Assembly (NCBI GenBank): GCA_000750105.3
Contig: JPHH03000009.1
Location: 186,001-250,000 of the forward strand
DNA length: 64,000 nucleotides
Reading direction: 5' to 3'
Origin: Tolypocladium sp. Sup5 PDA-1
Taxonomy: Eukaryota > Ascomycota > Sordariomycetes > Hypocreales > Ophiocordycipitaceae
Shown: piece after piece, positions 45,544 to 56,330 of the stretch
How the letters are laid out: every line of letters begins with the position of its first letter
Numbering within the stretch: the first letter of the stretch is position 1
Notes under the pieces: model-generated
Database searches by the model: none
What the model saw: only the letters and a program-made list of their open reading frames with translations
Told to the model about the DNA's origin: nothing
Position numbers and translations under genes: made by a program

Positions 45544-47023
45544 AAGCGTCGATGACGTGACTCGTTTGGAGTTGAAGAGAATGGAAGTACTTGCAAGGGG
45601 GTGCGGCGCTGGAGACGGCGTGGTTACTGTCGACTGGGATGAAGCTGCTGGCTGGCTCAAGGAAGAGCAATGTACCAAGGACGACGCTTTATGAGGCCGT
45701 CCACAGCGGTGATGGCTCGAGGGGAACTGGTGGTGGACTTTGCCGTTGCCAGCGTTTTGCGGTTGAAGATGACAACGAAAGAAGCTCGAGGAAGACAGGC
45801 TGGCCTGTCATGACAGATTGAGGATGGAGACGTTGAGCAACGGATGGCCGGCCGGCTCAAGAGGGAATGTCCTTGACCGACCTACTACAGGGACACAGCA
45901 AGGAGCGCGGAAAGGATGCATCACGAACCAGATTGCGCGCGCAGAAGCGGTAAACAAGGGTGGCGTACTGGAGTTGAGGGAACGTGGTCATCCGGCAGCC
46001 GCCTAATAAGCTGGTTTGCGGCGGCCAAGCACGACCACGGCATTAAAACGGAACGGATTGGACCTTGGAGGACGGATCCTAGGTTGAGCAAATATACCCT
46101 GCATTGTCATGACCACAAGTGTTTGCCTGCTTTTGTGTCCGTGAAGAGGCAAGGTGAGGTTTTGGGCGGACAACCGCAGCCGCCCGTGCCAGACACATGC
46201 CACTCTTCTGTAGCTGCAGAATCATGGCTTGAGTCTCGACGCTTTTGGGTAGTACAGACGCGAGTCGAGATTCGATGCGGTTTCCCGAATCCCGCCACCC
46301 AGTAACTGCGGCGTAGTGAATTGGGCTTTCAGTAGAGAGTGGCTTTATTTTCCCTTACCTAAAAGTTATCCTTGATTTAGAGGGTATAAAGGTCTGACCG
46401 GCTCGGCCATCCAAAGGCCGACCTGTCGCGGTTTGTCCTGATCAGTAGAAGTCTCAATGACCATGGGGCTGCCTTGAGCAATAGCAGGATCAATGGAAAT
46501 TGGCCTAACAGCTGCATCACAGCATCCACAGAACGATGGTGAGTGAATCAGCCGCGGATGCCCTGGTGGACCCGTTTGCAAGGCGGACCAAACGGAGGGA
46601 CCCATGCCGTTTGGCAAGGCAACATTCACTGCGCTCGCAAACGGGTGGCTGATGTCATGTCATGCAGTGACTTGATGACCCGATGGCTAGGGAGTGACTG
46701 AAGGTAGAGTGAATATTTTCGGTAGAGCGGTTCCGGGCGAATATATAAGGGTCGTCTTTCCCCAGTTTCAATCTCAGACTTTTCTTCCTTCATCCTCATA
46801 CAGCCAGCCTTCTCTCCAACCTTGAACTTCGCCTCATATTGTCTACATACAACCTCTCTTTTCACGATGCATGAATGAACACACCTCCGCACCGCGACAT
46901 AACAATCAAATTAACAATCAATTGTTAATTCGTTCTCGCCAAAATGCCTCGTGTTAAAGGCCTAGGAATTAAGAGCAACCTAGCCTACCAGGAGTACACT
47001 GCTGGCGTCGTGGTCGAGGGTAT
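45544..47023. other. Intergenic region between TAF1 and the accessory island
   Basis: No supported gene in about 1.5 kb. A TATA box (atatataagg, near 46740) followed by a CT-rich leader lies upstream of the small gene at 47024. An upstream ATG at 46944 opens a 40-codon frame that ends at a TAA just past the main start and could act as a uORF. Confidence 0.5.
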
Positions 47024-47556
47024 ATGCCAGAGATGCGCTGGCCTAACCTTCTGCCATGGGCAATAAAGGTAAGTCATTTCCAATGCCTTATTAATGCATT
47101 CTCGCTGATATTTTACAGGACGGATTCGTCCAAATCCCCCACGGGGAGGTGTTCTGTCGCATCGCGGTCGGCGGCAACAATCTTTGCCCAAACGTGAGTC
47201 TAAACGATTATATATTGTTAATGCATTGCTAATATATTACAATAGAACACCAAATTCTCGAACAGCAACAACCCGCGACAACACGTCAAGAAGTGCCACG
47301 ACCAATACACGTGCGCGCCCGTTCACAAGGGTGCTACTACAATGAAGGAGATTGGCGACGTTGCCAGTGAGTATTTATTCACAATACATGGATAATCTAT
47401 TGTTAATGCATTATAGATTACTACTCCAGACTCGTCAAGTTCCTCCGTCGCGAGGACGACGCCGACCATGTCCCCTCGATGGCGTTACCCAACCTGAAGC
47501 AGTATCTGGGACTCTCCGCCGAGCACCGAAGCCCCATCTCATGGCAACGCTGCTGA
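47024..47556 (+). CDS. Small predicted gene, 126 residues, with three related introns
   Basis: Four exons, 47024-47068, 47119-47193, 47246-47366 and 47417-47556, with canonical GT...AG ends and exact phase. The product starts M-P-E-M-R-W-P-N-L-L-P-W and has a C2H2-like arrangement: F-C-R-I and L-C-P-N in exon 2, then R-Q-H-V-K-K-C-H-D-Q-Y-T-C in exon 3. The rest is E-I-G-D-V-A-N-Y-Y-S-R-L-V-K-F-L-R-R-E-D. I do not recognise the family; BED- or C2H2-like nucleic-acid binding is only suggested by the Cys/His pattern. All three introns (50, 52 and 50 nt) share the 10-mer TTAATGCATT, and introns 2 and 3 share TATTGTTAATGCATT. A TATA box and a CT-rich leader precede it. It may be the surviving 5' part of a longer gene whose remainder decays downstream. 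Confidence 0.6.
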
Positions 47557-49160
47557 CACCATTATCGAATCAGCAGCCTCGGTGCTCTGATGGTCGGCTC
47601 CTGTGCTTGGCACCGGGATACACTGGACTTTACCCTGGGACGAAGTGTGGAATGACATACGGACGCGGTCCGAGCTTACTCCCAGGCTAACCCATCAGAC
47701 GATGACGGCCTCGCGAGGAAGTTTGTATCACCCCTCGACTCTCCTACTGGGAGTGGCACTACGGGAAATTATTGTAACACATCCCCCCTTTTCTATTGGT
47801 CCTTTCTATTCGTCAGCTGCAGACCATCCCTTTCCAAGATTTTCACACATGGAAACGCCATCTAACCGTATGAACTCCTTCTCAGACTCGGAGCCGGAAT
47901 TCTCCCCCATCACCGCCGACGTTAAGCTACGTAAGGATCACTCTTCGATACAACGGGGCCGCCTACAACCATCCGCTGGCCCTCTCTCTATCTGATCAGT
48001 TCAGAGCTCTGTTTCGAACCGGCTTCTTCGGAGACGGTCAAGAAGTACATTGCCGAGTGGGAGCAGCACTCGAAGGATCGACCCAAGTTTGCCAGGGTCC
48101 TAAAGCACCGCGAGTTCGTGAGGACGGACGGTAAGAGTTCGTTCGCTGCATACATGGGTTTCCCATACGTTATGCAGCTAGAACTTCATGGACAGAGAGG
48201 GTACCAGTTGGCCATGGGCTTGCCATGCCATGTAACCGGGCCGTAGGATGAGCGTGGAGATGTACGCCCAGCACGGATCTGTTCCGCGTCCTGCGCCGAA
48301 ACGGGGTCGGGGGCAATCTCTAAAAATTCGGCGCTCGTGATTGATGCTCTGGAGAATACCACGATTGCGCACTAGTGATACGAATAGGCCAGACGGAAGG
48401 TCGGTGCCATTCGGCTGTGGTTAACCCCGAAAACGACGACAACGGACTGGTGCGCTGCTACGCACAGAGAACACTTATTCTCGCGGGCTGTCGGCTGCAC
48501 AATACGTTTACGACTTGTCAGTCTTCCGTCGGAGCTGCCCACGCATCTGGAGGTTTTACGGCACCCTTCCCAGATTCCGAGGGAGTTTTTGTTCTGCCGC
48601 ACCCTCGGCCTACCACTTTCACTGCTGTGTGCGGGCTTCCTGCGCAACTATCATGGTGCCAAAGTTCAAGACCGCCGACTATGGCAATGCTACGAGTGGC
48701 AGGCTCGCGGAAGCACGCACGCCTGTGCCCTGCTCTGTGTCCGTGATGGGGCCGACGCGACCGTGGGGAGAGGCAGAGAGCGACGCAGGTACCGCATCGA
48801 CCGCCAAGCACCTCGAGGTCTGGGAGAAGTCCAGGTTGATTAACAGAAGGAGGAGCTGAACTCTATCACCACCGGGGAGTCAACAGATATTGACGATCCG
48901 ACAAGCACGAGCCAGAGAACCTTTGCGAGTTCGAGAGCGGTGGCCCAACCACCGCACCATTTGACGCCGGGTGGGAGCTGGGCCCTGGGGAGTCTGATTA
49001 CCTCCGCTACATTATTGACGCCCAAAACCCTGCGGACCTTGGGGAGTCCGCAAGTGAGGGCTTAACGGCTGGGGGACGTTGCGCAAGAGCCAACATTATT
49101 GGCAAGCCTGGAGGAGCAATTGGGATCCCTCACACGGTTCCGACCCCAAGAAACCAGCAA
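47557..49160 (+). other. Decayed coding-like region
   Basis: Plus-strand patches look like protein but cannot be joined. Near 47610 I-H-W-T-L-P-W-D-E-V-W-N-D; near 48035-48130 S-S-E-T-V-K-K-Y-I-A-E-W-E-Q and V-L-K-H-R-E-F-V-R-T-D; near 48640-48840 K-T-A-D-Y-G-N-A-T-S-G-R-L; near 48915-49070 E-S-D-Y-L-R-Y-I-I-D-A-Q-N-P-A-D-L-G-E. Frames change between patches and stops intervene. Probably one or more broken genes; no family recognised. Confidence 0.4.
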
Positions 49161-49279
49161 TAAATGGAGGGTAAGAGTCCGGAAGTCGACGAGTACGACC
49201 TCAAAGGCGGCAACAACGGTGGCTGAAGTGCACGGTGCCAGCGAGGGGCGGAGACGAATAACCCCAGACGTCATTGTCT

Positions 49280-49547
49280 TCTCCGCCAGGCGCAGGCGGC
49301 GTTGACCAGATCTTCCAGCGACTTCGTCGTATCGCCTACCTCGCGTACCAGCGCCTGCGGTAACGCTCCGGAAGCTTCTGATGGAAGTCCTCGAGGAACG
49401 CCGCTGGGACCCTGCCAACTTGGGCGTACTCGTAGAAGCTTGTACGGAACTCCTGTAGCGTGGTCTTGCCCAACATACGGAGGCGCCTGAACTTCTCACG
49501 GACGTCTGCCTCCTTGTTGGGGTCGGTGTAGATAGAGTCGAAACACT
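49280..49547 (-). mobile_element. Retrotransposon gag relic
   Basis: On the minus strand, from about 49547 to a TAG at 49336, the frame reads C-F-D-S-I-Y-T-D-P-N-K-E-A-D-V-R-E-K, R-M-L-G-K-T-T-L-Q-E-F-R-T-S-F, Y-E-Y-A-Q-V-G-R-V-P and F-H-Q-K-L-P-E-R-Y, the pattern of the gag domain of LTR retrotransposons. A shift near 49350 leads into a further piece ending C-A-W-R-R-R-Q. No protease, reverse transcriptase, integrase or long terminal repeat is nearby, so this is an old fragment. Confidence 0.65.
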
Positions 49548-50915
49548 GACTCTTTCAACACAGCTGCGACTGGCACATCGGCAACCGATCAGAAATACCC
49601 GTCGATGCCACAGCCTCGTGAGCGGCTCATCCAGCATCAAGATGGTGCTGCCGAGAATCAGCACTCGGCGTATGGAGGCGTCGGGAATTTCACAGATAGG
49701 GTTAACAAACATATTCTGCCTTGTTTGTTTCGAAACTGGAGGCGATAACTACACAGATGAGATCAATGTAACGTTTGTATCGGCAAGCTGGGGGAATGGC
49801 ACGGGAGAGGGTAACTCCAAGGGTTCTGAGCAGCTTGGCATCTGGTCTCTTGGCGAGGTCTGGCAGAGATAGCGAAGAAGAATCATTCATATTGTCTTTT
49901 TTAACGAACAAGAAATCCACAACAGAAATTCGACGTTCCATGTCGTGGGGTTGAGGTCCGTCTATGGTTAAATGCCTTCGACTTTTGACTGTATACTAAC
50001 ACTGCTAGACGTTCCTTTAAAGTGAGGCAGGGTGTCCTAGGGATGTTGGCTACGGATGTGTCGAGATCAATGCCCATAGGCTTGAAGGAAGCCATGAACG
50101 ATATGGTTGAACTGATACAGCTTGCTGCTGCTAAGCGAAAGCAAAACCCAATTCAGCTGAAGGATTCGTTCGTCCGCCTTCGCGATGCTCATAGTTCAGC
50201 CTGCCCTATCACAATAAGCGGAACGTCAGGCCAGGGCAATGACACCGAGAATTGTCCGACCCCATGACTCAAGAAAACGTGGGTGCTTTTAGGGTGAACT
50301 GCAGGGACTTGCTTCATAGTACTGATGGAGGCGCACAGCAGGATCGACACAGAGTGGCGGAGATGCGATGGCTAGGGCAGCTATGGTAGATAAGAAGAAT
50401 CGTGCTATGAAAGAAGAATTTGCCCGCCATGAAGCACTGAAGTTTCCGACATGCATGACCAAACTGCGCCCAGTGGCTGTGTGCAGCTGAGATCCGGCAT
50501 CGCCACTCGCTACGGCAGACTCTCGCAACATGGAGCCCCAGCGCAAGATTATTATGCGCCGTCATTTAGTTCGTTGATAGACGTTGTAAGAGGACATGGT
50601 GATCACGACGGGCTGATTTCGGCTGTTCGCACACAGCGGACGTCAGAGTTTTAGTAGGTATAAACAACACAAGGTATAGACTCGAGATCGTTGTTTGGCA
50701 CGCTTTCCGGTCAAATAAGCAGCTCGCGTCTCAAGAGACGGCCACCAGAATCCTCTCGTACGCCTTAGGCGCACTTCCGGACCTTGTCAAGATCCAGTAG
50801 TGGGGCATACGAGCCCCGCGATGCAAGCAACTCTAACTTAACGTTCCCTATGTACGCTTTGACGGCCCTTTCTTCAATCCATCTACCTCCCTAGTATCCG
50901 CCAGTACTACCAGCA
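49548..50915. other. Gene-poor stretch with short unexplained frames
   Basis: About 1.4 kb. A plus-strand frame at 50022-50267 contains L-K-E-A-M-N-D-M-V-E-L-I-Q-L-A-A-A-K-R-K and an 84-codon open end; it may be an exon of a lost gene. Another short piece ends L-G-A-L-P-D-L-V-K-I-Q before a stop near 50800. Nothing is identifiable. Confidence 0.35.
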
Positions 50916-50999
50916 ATGGCGGACCCACTATCTATGGCTAGAAGTGCGGTGGGAATCATCTCGCTGAGCCTCCAGGTCGCGCAATCACTGTACAATTAG
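50916..50999 (+). pseudogene. Stub of a fungal NLR/STAND-type N-terminal domain
   Basis: 28 codons starting M-A-D-P-L-S and continuing A-V-G-I-I-S-L-S-L-Q-V-A-Q-S-L-Y-N before a TAG. This start is the very common opening of fungal proteins carrying the helical N-terminal domain of NACHT/NB-ARC-type proteins. Nothing of the nucleotide-binding or repeat parts follows, so only the 5' tip remains. Confidence 0.55.
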
Positions 51000-51064
51000 T
51001 CCGATCCTCTAAATCCTCTATATAGGTAGAGGAGTACATCAGCAAGCAGCTGAGCTTAGAGTAG

Positions 51065-52145
51065 CTATTTAATGGTAGTGCTGTTGGTAGCCCCTTCTAA
51101 AGTGGACTTCTTGGTCTTCTTTGCGCCAGCATTACCTAAATACCTACTCGGGTACCAAATACAGAAGATGGTGAGGGCTACGATCATAAATAGGCCTTCA
51201 AAAACCCAAAACATCCACTCATGCGATATAGTGTAGCCGTCGTTGCCCTCAGCGAATTCGATCATCCGGAATATGCAACGGATCTACCACCATTTCCGTA
51301 AGTGAGGGAGTCTGGTCATATTCTTTTTATACATGTGACATGCGATGTTCGTGTTCTAAGAAAGAGTGGATGGTGGAGGAGCACTTACCAAAATCAAGAA
51401 ACTGGAGATATAAACAGCCTTGAGAACGTTGAACCATCCTTCCGGTGCATCAGGCACAGCCATCGATCGAGACAGATAGTGAAAGCGCACCAAGATGCAA
51501 AAGTATGTTGGGAAGGCAAGGACTTGGAGAGACAAGCCCGCAAGCAGGATGTAAATCCCTATATCGGCAAGATGGCCTATCCAGCCTACAGAGCTAGCCA
51601 AGGATGACCCGGAGGACTGCACATTCAAGCAGATAACATCGACAGCGACGAAAGTGCGTGTAAGAAACCTAGCGGGCACCTTGAAGATCCTATGATGGGA
51701 TGGGGGGAGAACGGCTCGGATCAGGCGGCCGATCAGCACGTAGTTACCGGCCGCGACAAAGATGGGGGCGAGCACGATGAGAGTAGTGCTAGTGGCAAAG
51801 ACGAGCTAAATAAAAATAAATTCAGGGTATTAAGTCAGTTTTCTGAGCGGTAATGTGGACGGCATTCGACAGGCACCGACAGACATAATTGGAGGCATCG
51901 CACATGGGATGGCACTGCCCTCGACTTACAATATTCTGATGTTGCTGGGTTGAGTATGATCGCATAGCATAGCCAATGACCTGGCAGAGCCCGCCAATAG
52001 GCACGCATACAAAGTACCAGGCGCGGTATTTGCAGGTCAGGTAGGTAATCCAAAGGGTGGCTACTGCGTAAAAAACCGTCGCAACGATTGCCGTTGGCAG
52101 CGACGGGTCAAACTGCCAAAGGCTCCAGTCTCCGGCGGCCGACAT
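51065..52145 (-). CDS. RTA1-like membrane protein
   Basis: Fungal family of seven-pass proteins (PF04479) linked to resistance to amphiphilic compounds and lipid translocation. Three exons, 51930-52145, 51389-51805 and 51065-51283, close in phase to 283 residues. Family marks in order: F-D-P-S-L-P-T-A at the first segment, the Y-R-A-W-Y-F-V-C-V-P-I-G-G-L-C-Q-V-I-G-Y block, F-V-A-A-G-N-Y-V-L-I-G-R-L-I at segment 3, T-R-T-F-V-A-V-D-V-I-C-L-N-V-Q-S-S-G-S-S-L, and in the last exon I-R-C-I-F-R-M-I-E-F-A-E-G-N-D-G-Y and S-H-E-W. The start ATG 52145 is the first true ATG in frame. It is the only clearly intact ordinary gene inside the decayed island. Confidence 0.9.
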
Positions 52146-52739
52146 GGCGGTCTTGTGCACCTCCAACTCCAATGAATGGTAGGTAGTTGAGGGAGTAATC
52201 GATTCAGCAGTAGTGGATGACTACGCGAAGCAAAGGACGGAGATCAGGCCTGATGAAAAGATGGGCGGTAGGAAGGACAACAGCGAGAAAGCTGGCGACC
52301 TCGGATCAAGAGGGAGGAATTCCGGGCCCCGGGGCATGATCAGTCCGAAACTCGTAGAAAGCGCGGGGCATGAACGACGAATCCTTCTTCGCTTGGCTAC
52401 CTGCGCCGTACCAACATCAGTGAGTAAATAATACTCAGCCACCCGTCAAGGTCAATGAGGGATCGGACCAAGGAGAGCAAATCCTTGAGAGATTACGAAT
52501 ACGCGGAATGCGAAAGCGATGCAAGCCAATGCTGACTGCGTCCGACGTCTTCCAATGATCAGGCAATGTTCGACTCCCCCCCGCAAGCCAACCGGAAGCC
52601 AACCGCACCTCTTGGCAAGGTGGACGCGTGTCCCTGGTCCCTCGTTTGGGGCTGGGCCGTCACCCATGAGCTGGGCCGGCAGGGAGCGAACATCCCCTGT
52701 TCAAGTACGGGTCTTAATGCACCCAACCCCTTGCCAAGG

Positions 52740-53715
52740 TATTTGAGCACGAAGTCGACCTGGACCTTGACGAGCTGTGCAAAGCGATGACCGTCGGGCG
52801 TCAGAATGTCCATGTGGCCCCGGTCCTCGTAGTGCCTCTCCCTGGAGCCGGTGAGACTAGTCTAGATGTCTTCTTACGTCTTCCTGACATGCTCGAGCTC
52901 TTCGTGGACCGCATAGACCTGCAGTACTGCTGTGGCCCTCAAATGCCTCGGCACGATCTCAAAAGACCAAGCTGCGAGCCGGGGAAGTGTCTGGACCGTT
53001 ACCTCGTTGCGGAAACCAGGCACTGTCTTGAACAGGTTGTCCATCACCTGGCCATAGTCCAAGTCCTCCATGTCCCTCTGCTTGCGGAAATTGAACAGGG
53101 CGCTTTCCTCCGAGTCGCCGATGTACTGCACATAGAACAGCTCTTTGCCTTGCGCTTGAGACTCACGATCCCGAATCGCCAGACTTCTTGCGCTTCCCCG
53201 GCGCCTCGAAACTGTAAGGTATAGGCGCTGGGCATACTGCGACAACCGGCTTGACACGTTGGTCTAAGCCCGCTGCCACCAGCACGGCGGCAGCCGACAA
53301 CGAGTAGCCCCAAAGTGCGATTCGCCTTGGGTCCACCATCGACTTCGTTTTGAGAAACATGATGGCGTCGCTGAATTCCTCAGCTTGTTTCGCTGGGTTG
53401 ATGTCGGATCGTGGTATACCGAACCCACCCCAACGGACCGCGGATCGTAGACAAGCGCCGTGATGCCCGCCTTCTGGAAGCTGAGCGTAACTTAGTGGTA
53501 CAGAAGGCTTATAGGAAAGTTAAGCTACGCACGAATTCCTCAGACGTCAGTCGCTGAACACCAGAGATATATTACTCGCCCGTCTCTCTCCGTCGTGAAA
53601 TGGACTTATACCAGAATCACCACAATGCCAAGCCCCTTGGTGTCGCGGGGTACAAGAATCCCCTTAAGACTAGACAGTCAAGCGTCTTGAATTCAACACC
53701 CTCGAGGTTTTCCAT
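52740..53715 (-). pseudogene. Broken alpha/beta hydrolase
   Basis: Starts cleanly at ATG 53715 (M-E-N-L-E-G-V-E-F-K-T-L-D), then after an intron-like gap reads A-G-I-T-A-L-V-Y-D-P-R-S-V-G-V-G. A one-base shift leads to D-I-N-P-A-K-Q-A-E-E and I-A-L-W-G-Y-S-L-S-A-A-A, the nucleophile elbow G-Y-S-L-S. A second shift near 53180 leads to Y-V-Q-Y-I-G-D-S-E-E, R-N-E-V-T-V-Q-T-L and E-E-L-E-H-V-R-K-T, where TAA and, four codons on, TAG interrupt the frame before G-H-M-D-I-L-T-P-D-G-H, which holds the catalytic His. Two shifts and two stops make this a pseudogene. When intact it would be a soluble hydrolase of about 310 residues. Confidence 0.8.
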
Positions 53716-54702
53716 AGTGATTGAACGTGGGCGAAAAGTATTCAGGGACTACGATTAGTTTCGCGAGAAGAATTTCGGACGCTGGCGTTGGAGACGAGGA
53801 GATCCTTGAATCACGACCTCGTTCTCCGCATGACTGAATTTATAGTCCTGTTGTGCTATAGCTTATAGCCAAATCTACAAACCCTGGTAATTGCCCTGGA
53901 GGATATGCAACTATGCGCCCTAGTGTTGATATTGATATTACTAGGAAACCTCCAAACTTTCCGTAAGAGAAATACCATAGATAACTCGAAACTCCACTTC
54001 GATAGCCGTGTTCCCCCCTGCACGGGTGTGAGTAGGCAATACAGACTGGAGGATAGAGATCCTTGTAGCTTCGAAGATTGTTATCCTCGGACCCCAGGTC
54101 TCGGCGGTCCGAGTGCGAGCGGGTCTATTGCAGCGGGGAATGGAGGATGCAACGCACGGCACGGCTGATCCATTCTATCGGTACCCAATAATGATCATTG
54201 CACTTCCTCCACAAGTGCGTCTTCACACCCCTGATGCACGTCCAATTCTCGGGCAATGCCCGAAGTCATCTTTACGTGAGGGACCAACAAATCTCGCAAC
54301 GAGCTGCTTTCGGAACCCAGTTGTAGCGCGGAAACTTTTTTCTTGTTATATCTCAGCCTTACTAGACACGCGGATCTCTTCTCTCTGTGAGGAGGTAGGC
54401 GGGCCACAATATTATGCCACGAGCGCCACCCCTTCCTCTCTAACCTTTAGCATGAACAAACAGTTGTGTCTCGCCGGAAATGCTGTAGTCAAGAGGTGAT
54501 TCAGCTACTATGTCGATATTGCGGTCGCAGGGTAGCGTATATCGAGGCGGGGGGGGCTTGACAACAGTGGACCAGCCAAGCCAGCTTTCGCGCGCCAGGA
54601 TGTCTGCGACATGGATGGTGGTTAGCTCTTTCCTCTTCTTGGGTTCGGTCGGACGGATAGGAGGCAGCACATACCATCTTGGTCGGCAACAAGCTCATCG
54701 TA
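53716..54702. other. Gene-poor stretch
   Basis: No supported gene. On the minus strand 54440-54603, just after the dynein-chain fragment, an open piece begins I-L-A-R-E-S-W and then diverges from dynein-like sequence, marking the break of that fragment. A 2-nt-run of nine G lies near 54550. Confidence 0.35.
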
Positions 54703-54996
54703 CTATGTGTAGCCCAGGGCGTGGCCGTTGGTCATGGGTGGGATCTTCAGGTTCTGGCGGTTCATGTTCCGGCGCGAGTCGTTGTTGGATAGGGGCTTGA
54801 GGAAGTCCTGCTGCGGCTCGACGGTGCCTCCCAGCACCAGCATGTTCTTTTCTGGTAACCTCTTGCCGCTGGCGACAGAGTCAAGCATGGAGCCCCACAT
54901 ATCTTTCTTCTGGTCGCCATTGTTGCCGTCCGACCCCAATCCTGATCCGACCGACGAGGTGGTGTAAGTCGAGAAACGGATCGCGTTCGCCGTCAT
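54703..54996 (-). pseudogene. Displaced 5' fragment of a dynein light intermediate chain gene
   Basis: The frame from ATG 54996 reads M-T-A-N-A-I-R-F-S-T-Y-T-T, then K-K-D-M-W-G-S-M-L-D-S-V-A-S-G-K-R-L-P-E-K and N-M-L-V-L-G-G-T, the start and P-loop-like region of fungal dynein light intermediate chain, then S-N-N-D-S-R-R and A-L-G-Y-T before a TAG at 54703-54705. After the stop the same frame continues Y-D-E-L-V-A-D-Q-D, an intron (54604-54674, GTATGT...CAG) and I-L-A-R, as in the real gene, before similarity ends. Retention of the intron shows a DNA-level copy rather than a retrocopy. Only about 110 of some 500 residues are present. Confidence 0.75.
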
Positions 54997-55790
54997 CTTT
55001 AGATGTGGAGCTGCGGCGGCAGCATGCCCGGAGTCTGGACGACAAAGTCCAGGTTCTAGAGCTGGAGGACTGCAAGGGCTTGACGCGTGGAGTGCGGTGC
55101 GAACCTCGGCAGCGGGCGTGCACGAAATGTCCCAGGCGTGAGCTGGAGCTGAAGAAGCTCGCAACGCCCTTCCTCGGTCGCTGATCGCTTTGGGTATGTG
55201 GGAATTAATGGGCAGTTGAATCCGACCGCTCGCTGTTTTTTACACGCGGGCGACGAACACCGGACGGAATAGGGGGGCCGCTTTCACAGGGTTTCATAGA
55301 GAAGGCGGGCGGGAGTTTGGTTTCGAGTTGTTAGGACCGTCTCTCACCAATGCCGCGTCCGATATCGACTTCTTCATTGTGCAGTGTTCACTGCCAGCCA
55401 GGAGCCGAAGCACTGTCGCAAAGAAAGCCGCAGGTACAATGTACCCGCACGGGACCAGCTGCTAACAAACCCCTGCCCCCTGGGTAGAGCTTGTCGGTCG
55501 GCAGCCGGTACGGTGTACTTGGCGGGTGACGGCCTCAGAGTGGACCACAGCAGTCACAAGGTACTGTACCTGAGTCACTCTGTACCAAGGGAAGTACGAA
55601 GAGGCGGAGCAGAAGAATCTGCGAACACTGGAGCGGAGGGAGAAAGTACAGGGCCGAGAGCACCCTACTGCGATGAGATTCTTTTGCGGCGAGTGAGGGA
55701 ACAAATATCTCGTCTCATAGGTAAGACCAGTCCTGCATTTCCTGTGAGATCACTAATGAATAAACCTTGAATCCCCCTGTGACTGCGAAT
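54997..55790. other. Gene-poor stretch with a short charged frame
   Basis: On the plus strand 55010-55185 encodes a helical, charged piece (D-D-K-V-Q-V-L-E-L-E-D-C and C-P-R-R-E-L-E-L-K-K-L) ending at a stop; it has no start codon or partner exons. Otherwise no gene is seen. Confidence 0.35.
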
Positions 55791-56330
55791 TTACCGGTCG
55801 AGGCGAGGTCTAAGCCAGACCCCATGAACATTTTGTACATGATTCCTGAAGTGACCTATATCCTGTAGCTTGACGCCATCTTTCACATACTTAGGGTGTT
55901 CACAGAAGATGAGCTTGTCCGGCCGAAGCCCCTTGATGTCGGAGAAATGCGCGCTTTCGAAATGATCGTTCATTACTGCCGGTCGACTGTATGTGAAAGT
56001 TCTTTCTTTGTACGAGAGACGCCTATCGCCGATACAGCGGGGTCATTGTGTCTTGAGAATGAACAGCGGGAAGACTTGCTGCTCAGGAAGCTCCTGAACA
56101 AGTGCCGTCGACCTGACCTTCGGTCGGCGTTGGATCTGATCTCGTCTAGCAGTTTCCCGCTTCTGGCAAAGCTCGACCATCAGATCACAGCATAGAACAC
56201 GAAGTTCTTGCATTTCTCTGACGCTTGTCTTTTCCGGTTGGTAACAGAAAAGCTCTGCCAACCGTGCGGCCAAAGTGCATCTTGCAACACGTCGGGGTTT
56301 TGGCAGTTCATGCAGCGTCTGTTCCACGCA
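55791..56330 (-). pseudogene. C-terminal relic of a DUF3435 (FluG-like / Starship-captain family) gene
   Basis: One minus-strand frame reads A-A-R-L-A-E-L-F-C-Y-Q-P-E-K, E-L-C-Q-K-R-E-T-A-R-R-D, P-L-F-I-L-K-T-Q, then TGA, then P-R-C-I-G-D-R-R-L-S-Y-K-E-R-T-F-T-Y-S-R-P, M-N-D-H-F-E-S-A-H-F, F-C-E-H-P-K-Y and F-R-N-H-V-Q-N-V-H-G-V-W-L-R-P, ending at the natural stop 55791. This is the cysteine/histidine-rich C-terminal region of DUF3435 proteins, a family that includes the tyrosine recombinases of Starship giant transposons. The TGA is one C-to-T step from CGA (Arg). Two stop codons precede 56330 and the recombinase core is absent, so it is a 5'-truncated pseudogene. Confidence 0.65.

Noticed and set aside
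49062..49712. 216-codon minus-strand frame as a gene
   Set aside because: It is in the wrong frame relative to the gag-like sequence on the same strand and has a Ser/Arg/Thr-rich shadow composition.
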